64,000 bases of DNA from Gardnerella piotii (GCF_003397585.1 NZ_QJUV01000002.1:1-64000), one strand, 5' to 3'. Positions 17,726-27,654 are shown, counted from the first letter of the stretch. Notes: a model not told the origin generated them from the sequence alone. Numbers and translations are program-made.

Positions 17726-19069
17726 ATGATGAATCGTACAATTAAGTCAACAATTGCGCTTGTAGCTTGCTCAGCAATGGCATTCGGTGCGCTCGCTGCA
17801 TGTGGTTCTAGCTCTTCGGATTCTTCCGATAAGGGCAAGGTATACTTCCTTAACTTCAAGCCAGAATCTGCTGATCAGTGGAAGGAAGTTGCTAAGGAAT
17901 ACACCAAGAAGACTGGCATTCCTGTAAAGGTTCAGAACGCTGCTTCTGGCACTTACGAGCAGTCGCTTAAGAGCGAAATCAGCAAGGGCGACGAAGCGCC
18001 TACACTGTTCCAGGTGAATGGTCCTGTTGGCTACGCAAGCTGGAAGGATTACACTGCAGATCTTAAGGATACCGAGCTTTACAAGCAGCTTCAAAACAAG
18101 GATATTGCTCTTAAGGATGGAGACAAGGTTGTTGGCGTTCCATACGCAATGGAAACTTACGGCTTGATTTACAACAAGGCTTTGTTAAAGAAGTACACGG
18201 AGCTTAAGGATGCTAAGGTAAAGTCTGCTGAAGAGATTAACTCCTTCGATAAGCTTAAGGCTGTTGCAGACGATATTCAGGCTCGTAAGGGTGAGCTTGG
18301 TGTTGATGGCGCATTCACTTCCGCTGGCTTCGATTCCAGCTCTGATTGGCGCTTTAAGACTCACCTTGCAAACATTCCTCTGTACTACGAGTTCAAGGCA
18401 GACAAGGTTACCAAGCAGCCAGCAAAGATTAAGGGCACGTTCCTTGATGGCTACAAGAAGATCTTCGATCTTTACATTACTGATTCCACCACTCCTGCAA
18501 CTCAGCTCAGCTCTAAGACTGGCGAGGATGCAAACTCCGAGTTCTCGCTTGGTAAGGCTGTGTTCTATCAGAATGGTACTTGGGCTTGGACCGACTTGCA
18601 GAAGGCTGGCATGAAGGCCGAAGACCTTGGCATGCTCCCAATCTACATTGGCGCTAAGGGCGAAGAGAAGCAAGGCTTGGCCACTGGTTCCGAGAATTAC
18701 TGGTGCATTAACGAGAAGACTTCGGATGCTAACAAGAAGGCAACCAAGGACTTCTTGAAGTGGGTTCTTACCTCTGATTACGGCAAGGAAGCTATGTCTA
18801 AGAAGATGGGCTTCACCACTCCGTTCAAGAGCTTTGCAGATGTAAAGTCTGATAATCCTTTGACTGCTGCTGCTGTTGAAGATGCTCAGTCTGGCAAGAC
18901 TCCTGTAAGCTGGAACTTCACTATGATGCCATCTGACAACTGGAAGAACGATCTTGGCTCCGCTTTGCTTGAGTATGCTCAGGGCACTGGCAAGTGGGAT
19001 AAGGTTAAGAGCGCCTTCGTTGACAATTGGGCTAAGGAAGTTGCTCAAGCTCACGAAGATCAGGATTAA
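17726..19069 (+). CDS. Sugar ABC transporter substrate-binding lipoprotein (CUT1)
   Basis: 447 aa. Lipoprotein signal ending LAAC about residue 26, followed by a Ser-rich linker. The body has the family-1 solute-binding layout: NAASGTYEQSLKSE, APTLFQVNG, VPYAMETYGLIYNK, SLGKAVFYQNGTWAW and GLATGSENYWCIN. It is closest in style to raffinose/oligosaccharide-binding proteins of bifidobacteria. AGGAGAAAGG precedes the start. Its permeases are probably those at 20716-22400, with the LacI gene lying in between on the other strand. Confidence 0.9.
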   Translation: MMNRTIKSTIALVACSAMAFGALAACGSSSSDSSDKGKVYFLNFKPESADQWKEVAKEYTKKTGIPVKVQNAASGTYEQSLKSEISKGDEAPTLFQVNGPVGYASWKDYTADLKDTELYKQLQNKDIALKDGDKVVGVPYAMETYGLIYNKALLKKYTELKDAKVKSAEEINSFDKLKAVADDIQARKGELGVDGAFTSAGFDSSSDWRFKTHLANIPLYYEFKADKVTKQPAKIKGTFLDGYKKIFDLYITDSTTPATQLSSKTGEDANSEFSLGKAVFYQNGTWAWTDLQKAGMKAEDLGMLPIYIGAKGEEKQGLATGSENYWCINEKTSDANKKATKDFLKWVLTSDYGKEAMSKKMGFTTPFKSFADVKSDNPLTAAAVEDAQSGKTPVSWNFTMMPSDNWKNDLGSALLEYAQGTGKWDKVKSAFVDNWAKEVAQAHEDQD

Positions 19070-19173
19070 TCCGATTAATCCTAAGAATTGGGTTAAAACT
19101 GGATTATTAAATTCATAATTTAATATATGTCATTTTTGTAATTGCATTAGCACAGTGCATTAGTGGCAAGTAA

Positions 19174-19209
19174 AAGAGCTTCAAGCCTAATGGTTTGAGG
19201 CTCTTTTTG
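19174..19209 (+). terminator. Terminator after the binding-protein gene
   Basis: AGAGCTTCAAGCC and GGTTTGAGGCTCT form an imperfect 13-bp stem with loop TAAT, followed by TTTTTG. Confidence 0.8.
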
Positions 19210-19227
19210 TTTTGAGAATTATCTTAG

Positions 19228-19286
19228 TAGGGTATGTTTGAGTGGGATATGTTTGAGTGGGATATGTTTGAGTGGGATATGCTTGA
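19228..19286. repeat. 15-bp tandem repeat
   Basis: About four copies of GTGGGATATGTTTGA (first partial, last with one change), followed to 19350 by three loose copies of AAGAATGACCTTA. They lie between a terminator and the 3' end of the LacI gene. Confidence 0.8.
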
Positions 19287-19351
19287 TATATCGCTTTGTT
19301 GTAAGAATGACCTTAGTTTAAGACAAGAATGACTTTAGTCTAAGAATGACC

Positions 19352-20371
19352 TTAATTGTTTTCAAGCTGACTTGTGCTCGATCTAACTATAAGCTGTGCT
19401 GGAATGGTAATATATTTGCATTCTTCGCTTAAATAATCGCCATTAATCAGAGACAAAGTTATTTTTGCTGCGTCTGCTGCCATTTCTGCAGGGTCTTGGC
19501 GAATAGTCGTAAGCCCTGTTTCTCTAGCGTAAAAACTATCGTCAAAACCAATAATCGAAACGTCTCCAGCTGTGCTGTATCCGCTTCTAGAAAGCTGAAA
19601 CATAAGCGGAATTGCTATGCCGTCTTCTTGGCAGGCAATCGCCGTAGGAACATTTACGTTACTTAAAAGCGAAGAGACGATTGAGCTTATTCTGTCTAAT
19701 CCTTCGGGGGCAACGATTTCTGTAGGCGTAATGCCGTTGATTTTGCATTCGTCAATAAAAGAGTGGTAGCGCTGCAAAACGCTAAAATGCAGTGAGATAT
19801 CGCGGTTTGTGCGAATGTAGGCAATGTTTTTGTGCCCTAGTCCAATAAGATGACGTGCCATAAGTCGCGCGCCTTGATCGTCGTCTATATTAATCGTTGC
19901 GTCAAAATCGCAATCCATAGGATTCAAACAGTTTATACCTAAGACTGGCACGCCTGTGGCCTTTAGAGAAGCAACTTCCGACTTGTTTACGTCGAAGGAG
20001 CAAACGACTACAGCGTCTGCGTTTCGGCGAGTTGGCAGCATGCTAAAGAACTCTGCGCGCTCTTGGCTGCTGGATATTTGGAAGATTGAAAGGTCGTAGC
20101 CTGCGGGGTGAAGAACTTGATTTAGGCCTTGTATAATCGACGCGCTAAACCATAGCCGAATGCTGTCGCTAAGAAGAAGTGCAACTCTTAGTGTTTTGCC
20201 AGATTTTAGTGCTGCTGCGGATCTAGATATTGAAAAGTTTAGTTTTTCGGCAATAGCTAATACTTTGTTGCGCGTTGCTGCGGAAACCAAGTCTGGGCGC
20301 GTAAAAGATCTAGAAACAGTAGATACAGATACATGCGCCTGATCGGCCACGTCTTGAATATTAGCTGGCAT
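19352..20371 (-). CDS. LacI-family transcriptional regulator
   Basis: 339 aa. The N-terminal HTH reads NIQDVADQAHVSVSTVSRSF, with RPDLVSAATRNKV and the hinge following. A periplasmic-binding-protein-like effector domain follows (LLLSDSIRLWFSASIIQGL, YIRTNRDISLHF, DVSIIGFDDSFYARE, TTIRQDPAEMAADAA). AAAGGAG precedes the ATG. It lies divergent to the permease operon, with CAAACGTTTG at 20503-20512 between them, and the ATCGTTTGCAAT sites nearby fit its class. It probably represses the binding protein, permeases and malQ until a sugar ligand binds. Confidence 0.93.
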   Translation of the reverse strand: MPANIQDVADQAHVSVSTVSRSFTRPDLVSAATRNKVLAIAEKLNFSISRSAAALKSGKTLRVALLLSDSIRLWFSASIIQGLNQVLHPAGYDLSIFQISSSQERAEFFSMLPTRRNADAVVVCSFDVNKSEVASLKATGVPVLGINCLNPMDCDFDATINIDDDQGARLMARHLIGLGHKNIAYIRTNRDISLHFSVLQRYHSFIDECKINGITPTEIVAPEGLDRISSIVSSLLSNVNVPTAIACQEDGIAIPLMFQLSRSGYSTAGDVSIIGFDDSFYARETGLTTIRQDPAEMAADAAKITLSLINGDYLSEECKYITIPAQLIVRSSTSQLENN

Positions 20372-20502
20372 TTGAACTCCTTTATTCGCGCAGCAAAATG
20401 TTTACTCAATATCTTCATTAATATTGTTGAAACATATACAACGCTAGTATATGAGCAGTGTTGCATATGAGAATTTTCACGTGCTTATTTGCGCTCATTA
20501 CA

Positions 20503-20649
20503 CAAACGTTTGCAATACGAACAATAATAGCAGGTTTTGCCGTAAAATCGCCAAAAATAGGGATTTTTTTCACATTTGATTTTTGCCTTCTTAAGTTGCG
20601 ACATGCAAAAAATGACAACGTTTGACATTGTGGTTGCATGTAGTAAGAT
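20503..20649 (+). promoter_or_regulatory. Operators and promoter of the sugar permease operon
   Basis: The palindrome CAAACGTTTG at 20503-20512 (extended AACGTTTGCAAT) and CAACGTTTG at 20616-20624 are LacI-type sites. The second overlaps the -35 box TTGACA (20622-20627), which is followed by a 16-bp spacer and TAAGAT (20644-20649). Confidence 0.65.
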
Positions 20650-20715
20650 AAAAGTATTGGTTCGAGCGCGGCCGCTCGTACAGGCGCGTACTCAAGGAGG
20701 AGAAAGTGACGAATC

Positions 20716-21570
20716 ATGATTAATATGAGTGGAAAAGCAATACGCAAATGGTGGGCGTTATTCGCGCTACCAACGTTTGCTGCATTTGTAATTGGCTTTT
20801 TAGTGCCATTTGTAATGGGCGTGTATCTTAGCTTTACTAAGTTCCACACTGTTACTGACGGAAAGTTTGTTGGAATCCGCAATTATCGCAAGGCTTTGCG
20901 AGACCCGCACTTCCTTCATTCGCTAGTATTTACAACAGCTTTTACGGTTGTAACAACAATTGTTATTAATGTTATTGCATTCGCAATTGCTTACATGCTT
21001 ACAAAAAAGTTCAAAGGCTCCAACCTATTCCGTACGGTATTCTTTATGCCGAATTTGATTGGTGGCATTGTTCTGGGCTACGTTTGGCAGGTAGTGCTTA
21101 ATGGCATCTTGGGCTATTTTGGCCGTGCTATTACGTATTCTGCAACGTACGGATTCTGGGGCATGGTTCTTTTGATATGCTGGCAGCAAATCGGCTACAT
21201 GATGATTATTTACATTGCTGGCTTACAAGCGCTTCCAGGAGACGTTATTGAGGCAGCTGCCGTTGATGGCGCAAGCCCAACGCAGACGCTGTTTAAGATT
21301 ACAATCCCGCTTATGATGCCTTCTATTACGGTTTGCACGTTCTTAACGGTTACAAACGGATTCAAGCTATTCGATCAGAACTTGGCGTTGACTAATGGTG
21401 CTCCTTCCAGAAAGTCGGAGATGCTTGCATTGAACATCTTCAACACATTCTATGGAAGACTCAATGGTGAAGGTGTTGGTCAGGCTAAGGCAGTCATATT
21501 CTTCATTATTGTGGCTGTAATTGCTTTGATTCAGAACAGGTTGACAACGTCTAAGGAGGTGGCAGCATGA
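20716..21570 (+). CDS. Sugar ABC transporter permease 1 (CUT1, MalF/MsmF type)
   Basis: 284 aa with six membrane segments beginning at WALFALPTFAAFVIGFLVPF. The EAA loop, EAAAVDGASPTQTLFKITIP, is the site that contacts the ATPase. AAGGAGGAG lies 13 nt before the ATG at 20716; the ATG at 20725 is an alternative. It overlaps the next gene by ATGA. No ATP-binding subunit is encoded nearby, so a shared MsmK-like ATPase elsewhere is expected, as is usual for CUT1 systems. Confidence 0.93.
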   Translation: MINMSGKAIRKWWALFALPTFAAFVIGFLVPFVMGVYLSFTKFHTVTDGKFVGIRNYRKALRDPHFLHSLVFTTAFTVVTTIVINVIAFAIAYMLTKKFKGSNLFRTVFFMPNLIGGIVLGYVWQVVLNGILGYFGRAITYSATYGFWGMVLLICWQQIGYMMIIYIAGLQALPGDVIEAAAVDGASPTQTLFKITIPLMMPSITVCTFLTVTNGFKLFDQNLALTNGAPSRKSEMLALNIFNTFYGRLNGEGVGQAKAVIFFIIVAVIALIQNRLTTSKEVAA

Positions 21571-22400
21571 ACGAGAAGACTAAGCATCCTGTGCTTTGGA
21601 CCACGCTTTTTGCTGTAGTGAGTTTGCTGTGGATTTTCCCAATCGCGTTAGTGTTTATGAACTCCTTTAAGTCAAAGGTGTATATTGCTAGCGAGCCATT
21701 TTCACTTACTCCAAAGTCGTTTATTGGTTTTGATAACTACGTTCTTGGCATTAATCGCACGAATTTGTTGATGAGCTTCTGGTGGACAATTGTTGTAACA
21801 GTTGGCGCTGTGGCTTTGATTCTGCTTTGCACTTCTATGTGCGCTTGGTGGATTGTGCGAGTTAACAATTGGGCTGCAAAGCTGCTTTACGTGTTGTTCT
21901 TGTTCAACATGATTGTGCCATTCCAAATGGTTATGTTCACTCTTTCCAACATCACTACAAAGCTTGGATTGAATACCCCTTGGGGCTTGTGGATTATCTA
22001 CCTTGGCTTTGGCGCAGGCTTGGCTGTGTTTATTTTCACGGGCGTTGTAAAGGGCATTCCTCAAGAGTTGGAAGAGTCTGCAATGATTGACGGCGCTTCT
22101 GTGCCGCGCATATTCTTCCAGATTATTGTTCCTATTATGAGGCCTGCAATTATATCCGTTTCTATCTTGCAAACAATGTGGATTTGGAACGACTTCCTTC
22201 TTCCATACCTCACTTTGGATTTGAACAAGTACAAGACGGTTTCTATTGCAGTTCAATATTTGAAGGGCGGATATGGCTCTGTTGAAATGGGTGCAATGAT
22301 GGGCTGCCTGGTTATGGCAATTGTTCCAATAATAGTCTTCTACCTAATCTGCCAGAAGTACATAATTAAAGGTGTTATGGCAGGTGCGGTAAAGGGCTGA
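21567..22400 (+). CDS. Sugar ABC transporter permease 2 (CUT1, MalG/MsmG type)
   Basis: 277 aa with six membrane segments (TTLFAVVSLLWIFPIALVFM first). The EAA loop is EESAMIDGASVPRIFFQIIVP and the C-terminal KYIIKGVMAGAVKG is typical of MalG-like subunits. It starts in the ATGA overlap with permease 1. The two form the membrane channel of the importer served by the 17726-19069 lipoprotein. Confidence 0.93.
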   Translation: MNEKTKHPVLWTTLFAVVSLLWIFPIALVFMNSFKSKVYIASEPFSLTPKSFIGFDNYVLGINRTNLLMSFWWTIVVTVGAVALILLCTSMCAWWIVRVNNWAAKLLYVLFLFNMIVPFQMVMFTLSNITTKLGLNTPWGLWIIYLGFGAGLAVFIFTGVVKGIPQELEESAMIDGASVPRIFFQIIVPIMRPAIISVSILQTMWIWNDFLLPYLTLDLNKYKTVSIAVQYLKGGYGSVEMGAMMGCLVMAIVPIIVFYLICQKYIIKGVMAGAVKG

Positions 22401-22429
22401 GGTTTTTTCTCCTTCGAATCTCGGCATGC

Positions 22430-22464
22430 ATGATGGTGGTTGCAAGTGTTTGCAGCCACCATCA
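22430..22464 (+). terminator. Hairpin after the permease operon
   Basis: ATGATGGTGGTTGCA pairs with TGCAGCCACCATCAT with a short loop. The T-run after it is weak, so full termination is uncertain. The YesL-like gene begins about 100 bp later. Confidence 0.6.
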
Positions 22465-22561
22465 TTTGTGTTTAAGCGTATCTTTGTGTTTAAGCGTATC
22501 TTATAGTGTATTGTTATTTTAGATTTGTTTAAGTTTGCTTAATTAGGTGGGAGTAGTTGTA

Positions 22562-23176
22562 ATGATCTCTTTTGGAAGCCCTGATTCTAAGTTCGCTCAA
22601 GGAATGGAATCGTTTGCAGATGCGGTCTGGCTCACTGTTCTAATGATTATTACCAGCATTCCGCTTGTAACGGTTGGAGCGTCTATTACGGCCGCTCACG
22701 AGACAGCTAGACGGATTGAGCGTGGCGAGGCGCACACAACAGCAATCTACTTTAAGTCGTTTAAGAATAATTTTGTTAAGGCAACTATTATTTGGCTTAT
22801 TTTAGGGCCACTTTTAGTTGTAATTATATGGTCTTGGATTTTTTTGCAACTTACTCCGCTTTTAATAATAAAGTTTGCGATTAGCATATTGTGGATTCTG
22901 GTTGCGCAGTGGGTGTTTGCATTGCAAGCGCGATTTGAAAACTCGATTGGCAGAACTCTTATTAATTCGCTGATTTTTGGCGTTAGCTACGCTAGCACAA
23001 CGCTTATGATGTTTTTGCTTGATTGCGTGTTCTTTGCGCTCGTATACCTTTCTCTAAGGTATTTTTTGCAAGGATTACCGCTGTTGATTTTGCTTGGGTG
23101 GGGGTCTTTGATTATGCTTCACACGCCGCTTTTGGAGCGCGTGTTTGCTAAGTACGTTGCGGCTAATACGCAGTGA
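22562..23176 (+). CDS. YesL-like (DUF624) membrane protein
   Basis: 204 aa. FADAVWLTVLMIITSIPLVTVGAS, followed by AAHETARRIERGE, is the typical DUF624/YesL opening; five hydrophobic segments are apparent. The ATG at 22562 is chosen over the upstream GTG because GGTGGGAG lies eight nt before it. YesL-type proteins are regularly found next to sugar ABC permeases, as here. Their molecular role is not established; an auxiliary role in sugar uptake is inferred from context. Confidence 0.85.
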   Translation: MISFGSPDSKFAQGMESFADAVWLTVLMIITSIPLVTVGASITAAHETARRIERGEAHTTAIYFKSFKNNFVKATIIWLILGPLLVVIIWSWIFLQLTPLLIIKFAISILWILVAQWVFALQARFENSIGRTLINSLIFGVSYASTTLMMFLLDCVFFALVYLSLRYFLQGLPLLILLGWGSLIMLHTPLLERVFAKYVAANTQ

Positions 23177-23216
23177 GGCGAACATCGCCATAGATGCTCG
23201 CCTCACTTAGGACATC

Positions 23217-23263
23217 AAAAACATAGCGCGTAAGCCGTGTCTACAGGCGACCTACGCGCTATG
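23217..23263 (-). terminator. Terminator of malQ (minus strand)
   Basis: CATAGCGCGTA (23222-23232) pairs with TACGCGCTATG (23253-23263). On the minus strand it is followed by TTTTTG. A second hairpin, GTGAGGCGA with TCGCCTCAC (23173-23206), lies next to it at the end of the YesL-like gene. Confidence 0.7.
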
Positions 23264-23396
23264 CGAGAGAGAAAGAAGTTACTACATGAGTAACAATCAA
23301 TATTTATTATACTCTTAATTCAAGTGTTTGCAAGTATTTTCAACCTTTCTTTTTACATTTTTTGGTGGTAATTTTACAGTTATTTGCGCTTATTGG

Positions 23397-25658
23397 TTAA
23401 TTTTTTTCGCCTCGCATAATCGCGGCCATATTGAGTACGCGCTGAGACTTAAAAACGTCGCCTGTGTGAACAACGTTTCCATCTTTATCTGCAAGAGGAA
23501 TACGCCAATTTGGATACTCCGTACTGGTTCCAGGCTGATTTTGCGAACGCTTTTCGCCAACTGCGTCAACAAGTGCCACTTGCAAAAGCAAAGATGGGGA
23601 AGTGCGCATAATCGCGTGCATAGCTTCTACAATCTCTTGCACATGGCCTTCTACGTTTTCGGCAGCATCCTTGCTAATCCATCCGCCATCAAAAAGCATC
23701 TTCATCATGGCGTCTCGCTCCGCACTAGCAGCCTTTTGGAAGCTTTCTACAGAATCGGTAAGAAGGTGCAGCTCTTCGCGAATCTTAACATGCTCAAACG
23801 CAAGATAGCCTGCTGTAGGAGGCATGTCGTGAGTAGTAACAGATGCCAAAGCGTATTCGCGGTATGTAGAAGGATTTGCAAATATGATTTCCTTCTTTCC
23901 AGCCTTTTTAGCCGCTTTTTCGGCCTCATCATTATGCGTAAACCATTCAACAACAGTTCCAAGAATGCCATGCGAAGCAAGCACCTTGGAAACGTACGCT
24001 GGAACAGTGCCAAGGTCTTCGCCAATCACCAATCCGCCTGCGCGAGTGGCTTCAATACTAAGAACTGCAAGCATTGCGTCCACATTGTAGTAAACGTAAG
24101 CGCCGTTCTTTGCGCCCTGGCCTTGCGGAATCCACCACAAGCGGAAAAGCCCAAGAACGTGGTCAATGCGAACTGCGCCAGCGTGCAAGAACACGTTGTG
24201 AACCATGTCTCGGTAGGCAATGTAGCCAGTCTCGTCTAAGTAATTAGGATCAAATGGCGGCTGGCCCCAATCCTGACCCTGCTGGTTGTAGAAGTCTGGT
24301 GGCGCGCCAACACTAACGCCGTTAGCAAAGCGCTCTGGGCTCCACCACACGTCTGCGCCGTATCCGTGCACGCCAACAGCCATGTCTTGCATAAGTCCAA
24401 TCGCCATTCCTGCAGCCTTAGCTTCGGCGTGAGCAGCAGCAACTTGTTCATCTGCAATCCATTGCAGCCAGCGGTGGAACTCAAGCAAATCAGCATGATC
24501 TCGTCTAAGCATGTCTATTTGAGGAGTGCCTTTGCCAGTTGTATCAAACCAAAGATTATCTCCCCAAGGAGCGCCCCAAACTTCAAAAGCTACGCACCAA
24601 GTAGCAAAAGCGTCTAAGTCTTCTCCAGAGCGCGCCTTAAAGTCTGCGAAATCCTGCTCGCGCTCGGCGCTTCTAGGCTGCTTAAAAATAATCTTTAAGG
24701 CTGGAAGTTTTGCGTTCCACGCGGCGTTAATGTCCATTGGATTTGGATTGTTATTAAGCGCTTCCACGCCCTCGTGCAAAATCTCCACCTCTTTGCGCTG
24801 GCTATCGCTAAGCTGCGCGTACTCTGGAATATCTTGCGGACGAATGTATGTAACGTTTAAGAACCTGCGCGATTCTGGCAAGTACGGCGAAGGCTCCAAA
24901 GGTGCCACTGGCGCGCATGCGTGAATCGGGTTTATAAGCATAAAGTCTGCTTTTCCAATGTTTCCTGCGTCTTTAAGCAGTCTGCGCAAATCGCCATAAT
25001 CGCCAACTCCCCAAGATTCCTTTGAGCGCACGGAATAAAGCTGAGTCATGTATCCCCAACGATGCCGTTCTTGAACGCTTTGCGGAAGTGGTATTTTTGC
25101 TGGCGCGCAAATCAAAGTTGATTGCGCATGAGCAATGGTTTTGCCATTTTTATCTTCGACTTTTGCAAGAAGAGTGTGGTAGCCCATTGGCAAGTCTTGC
25201 GGAAGTTCAAGAGTTAATCCGTCTTCTTCGCTTGTTTCAAAGTTGTTAAGAGGCTCTTCGTATTCCGACCCATCTTCTAGCGTAAGCGTTATATGTATTT
25301 TTTCTGGGCTGCTTGTGGCTTCTTCAGCATGAATAGGAACAATCGTTTTTGCGCCAATAAAGCACACCACGGTTGGTGGCAGCAGCTCGCTATCGCGCTT
25401 TTCTTGAACGCGTTTTAGTGAGTTTTCAATGTTTTCGCTTGTGGTTGCAGGGTAGCCCAGCGCGTCTAGAACGCCTACAAGCGCTTCGTCCGTAATTTCC
25501 GTATAGTCGCCTAGTTGGTCTATGTAGAAAGTTGCAACTCCGCATGCTTTTGCAAGTTTAACTAGTGGGCGAGCAAGCCTTTCTGCGCTTTCTTCTACGG
25601 GCACAGTCGTGGCAGCCTTTGTTTTGCCATTAGTTGTGCCATTGTCTGTTGTGCTCAT
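23397..25658 (-). CDS. malQ: 4-alpha-glucanotransferase (amylomaltase, GH77)
   Basis: 753 aa, with the long N-terminal extension common in actinobacterial MalQ. The GH77 core includes RHRWGYMTQLYSVRSKESWGVGDYGDL, IHACAPVAPLEPSPYLPESRRFLN, the nucleophile region GAVRIDHVLGLFRLWWIPQG, GLVIGEDLGTVP with the acid/base Glu, and TTHDMPPTAGYL with the third acid. It transfers glucan segments between maltodextrins in the cytoplasm. AAAGGAG precedes the ATG. Two ATCGTTTGCAAT operators lie 45-140 bp upstream, linking it to the sugar importer regulon. Confidence 0.95.
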   Translation of the reverse strand: MSTTDNGTTNGKTKAATTVPVEESAERLARPLVKLAKACGVATFYIDQLGDYTEITDEALVGVLDALGYPATTSENIENSLKRVQEKRDSELLPPTVVCFIGAKTIVPIHAEEATSSPEKIHITLTLEDGSEYEEPLNNFETSEEDGLTLELPQDLPMGYHTLLAKVEDKNGKTIAHAQSTLICAPAKIPLPQSVQERHRWGYMTQLYSVRSKESWGVGDYGDLRRLLKDAGNIGKADFMLINPIHACAPVAPLEPSPYLPESRRFLNVTYIRPQDIPEYAQLSDSQRKEVEILHEGVEALNNNPNPMDINAAWNAKLPALKIIFKQPRSAEREQDFADFKARSGEDLDAFATWCVAFEVWGAPWGDNLWFDTTGKGTPQIDMLRRDHADLLEFHRWLQWIADEQVAAAHAEAKAAGMAIGLMQDMAVGVHGYGADVWWSPERFANGVSVGAPPDFYNQQGQDWGQPPFDPNYLDETGYIAYRDMVHNVFLHAGAVRIDHVLGLFRLWWIPQGQGAKNGAYVYYNVDAMLAVLSIEATRAGGLVIGEDLGTVPAYVSKVLASHGILGTVVEWFTHNDEAEKAAKKAGKKEIIFANPSTYREYALASVTTHDMPPTAGYLAFEHVKIREELHLLTDSVESFQKAASAERDAMMKMLFDGGWISKDAAENVEGHVQEIVEAMHAIMRTSPSLLLQVALVDAVGEKRSQNQPGTSTEYPNWRIPLADKDGNVVHTGDVFKSQRVLNMAAIMRGEKN

Positions 25659-25702
25659 GATGCTCCTTTGTTAATCGTGGCACATGTACGAGCATCGAAT
25701 TG

Positions 25703-25799
25703 ATTGCAAACGATGCTAAAGGGTGCGGTTCTCAACACATCACTGGATTGAGGCACGCTCTAGCTAACCATTATATTAAGTATTGATATCGTTTGCAAT
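25703..25799 (-). promoter_or_regulatory. Two LacI-type operators upstream of malQ
   Basis: ATTGCAAACGAT at 25703-25714 and ATCGTTTGCAAT at 25788-25799 are the same 12-mer in opposite orientations. Both equal the operator core at 17621-17632. About 85 bp between centres would permit looping. Confidence 0.75.
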
Positions 25800-25858
25800 A
25801 TTGGCGATTTTGGGGTGACTTATGTGACTTTAGGGTAATTTGTGTGACTTGAGTATGC

Positions 25859-25894
25859 AAAAACCGCAGAAAGCTAAATGCCAACTGCGGTTTT
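25859..25894 (-). terminator. Terminator of the frameshifted surface-protein gene
   Basis: AAAACCGCAG pairs with CTGCGGTTTT around a 15-nt loop; on the minus strand it ends in TTTTTGC. Confidence 0.75.
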
Positions 25895-25946
25895 GTTATT
25901 TGCGATTATTTGCGATTATTCGCGCATGTTTGCTGCTAGTTGCTAC

Positions 25947-27525
25947 TTACTTGCGACGGATTCGCATAAAGTGCCAACCAGCGCCGATTGCTGCGATTCC
26001 AGCAGTGATGCTGCCAGCAACAGCTGCGATTAGCGTTGTGTTGTTGCCAGCGGCGTGCTCACCGTTGTTTGCGCCAGATGCCTGAGCGCTCTTATCGCTG
26101 CTCTTGTCTTCGCTCTTGGAGTCTTCGTTCTTGGAGTCTTCGTTCTTGGAATCTTCGGATTCCTTCTGATTTTCATCTTTTGCGGAATCGTTAGATGTGT
26201 TCTTGGACTCTTCGCTCTTTGTTGCGGTTGCGGAGCTTGCTGCAGGAGCAGATGCAGGAGCTGCAGCAGATGCTGCAGCACGAGGCGTGCGTGCAGGAGT
26301 TTGTGCGGTTGCTTGCGACTTATCGGTAGCGTTTTCTACGAGTTCTTCTGCAGCTTTAGCTGTATTCGCAGGCTCCGTTTGGTTCGCTGGAGCAGCACTG
26401 TGCTTAGGGGCAGCCTGTGGAGCAGAAGGAGCTGCTTCCATAGAGCCTACACCTGGAACAACACTCAAATTGCCACCATTTTGCTTAGCGGTGCTTCCTG
26501 CAAAGTGTCCTTGAGCAGAGCTATCGCTATCCTTCACTTTGTTTTCTGGCTGCTTAGCCTGTGGTTTTTGGGCAGCTGGAGGCGCTGGAGGAGTAGGAGT
26601 GGTTTGTTTCTCTGGCTCTGCAGGAGCTTGATTCTTCTCTTGCTGCTGTGGCTCTGCTGGGGCAGGAGCTGGAGCGTTCTGCTGCTTTGCCTGTAGCGCC
26701 TTTTGGCCCTTTTCAAGAGAAGCTGTAAGTTTCTTTAAAGCACCATTTAGCTTAGTTTTTGCGACTTCAATAGCTGAGCTGCTTTTAATAATTGACTTGT
26801 CGGTTTCGTCAAAAAGAGGACCTGTATTATTTAGTCTGTTTTTGAAGCTTTCACTGTTTCCACTGTTTAGGTGCTCTAAAGACTTCTCTATTTCTTTTTT
26901 TAATCGCTTCTATTTCGCTTTTTAGTGCTTCGAATCTTTTCTTTGCTGCATCAAAGTCAGTTTCTACGCTTTTAATTTCTTTTTGAGCTTCTTTTACTTT
27001 AGCTTCAGCTTTATTTACGGCGTTTATAGCTGATTGAATTTTCTCTTTAGTATCATTTTCTGCATTATCAACTTCTGTTGAAGCTTTTTGGGATTCAGTG
27101 TCAGCAGCATTTGTATTTTGAGTTGCTGCTTCTAATTTTTTCTCAAACTCGGTTGTGATAATAGGATTTTTTTGAAGATTCGTAAATTTATCTATAATCT
27201 TTTGCAAATCTTTTTCTACTTGCTCGTCTGTAACAGAGTTGGAGTTTTCTTGATTAGCCACTTCTGCACCTTGCTGCGTCTTGCCAGTAGCAGCGCCAGT
27301 AGCGCCAGAATCGCCTTGCGGATCAACAGTAACAACTTTTACGCGGTCAAAGCCTTCGCTAGCTTGTGCAGCAGCAGAAACTGTAGCTGCGCTTGCGGTT
27401 TTCACATTTTGCGTCAAGGTTGTAGCCGTGTCGGCGGCGTTTGCTGCGTTTGCAATGCTTATGCTTCCAATAAGAGCCAAAGAGCTTGCTCCCAAAGAGA
27501 TGGCGGCTGCAATCTTAGCGTTCAT
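25947..27525 (-). pseudogene. Secreted coiled-coil surface protein gene interrupted by a homopolymer frameshift
   Basis: The first frame begins at ATG 27525 with a signal peptide (ALIGSISIANAANA) and a Lys/Glu/Ala coiled coil (EAKVKEAQKEIKSVETDF), then ends early at 26851. Removing one A from the A7 run (T7 on plus, 26895-26901) opens a frame that runs without a stop to 25947. The joined product would have a Pro/Gln/Ala linker (QQNAPAPAPAEPQQQ), an acidic Ser/Lys/Asp/Glu repeat region (SEDSKNEDSKNEDSK) and a C-terminal membrane segment with RIRRK tail. Total about 526 aa. It is either a decayed gene, a slipped-strand on/off switch, or a sequencing error. Confidence 0.82.
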
Positions 27526-27654
27526 ATTTACCTCATTCTTCAAATCATTTAGGTTTGGGGGGTGGGGATATTTGTTTAATTATCAAGTTGTAAGATCAAA
27601 GCGCTAACTGTTTATTAAGTTTTGCGTCTCTGTCTTGTTACTGAACTTTCTCCT

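Noticed and set aside
26055-26696. Cys-rich membrane-protein-like ORF on the plus strand
   Set aside because: It is antisense to the low-complexity part of the frameshifted surface protein; its hydrophobic, Cys-rich look comes from the reverse complement of Ser/Glu/Lys codons, and it lacks a ribosome-binding site.
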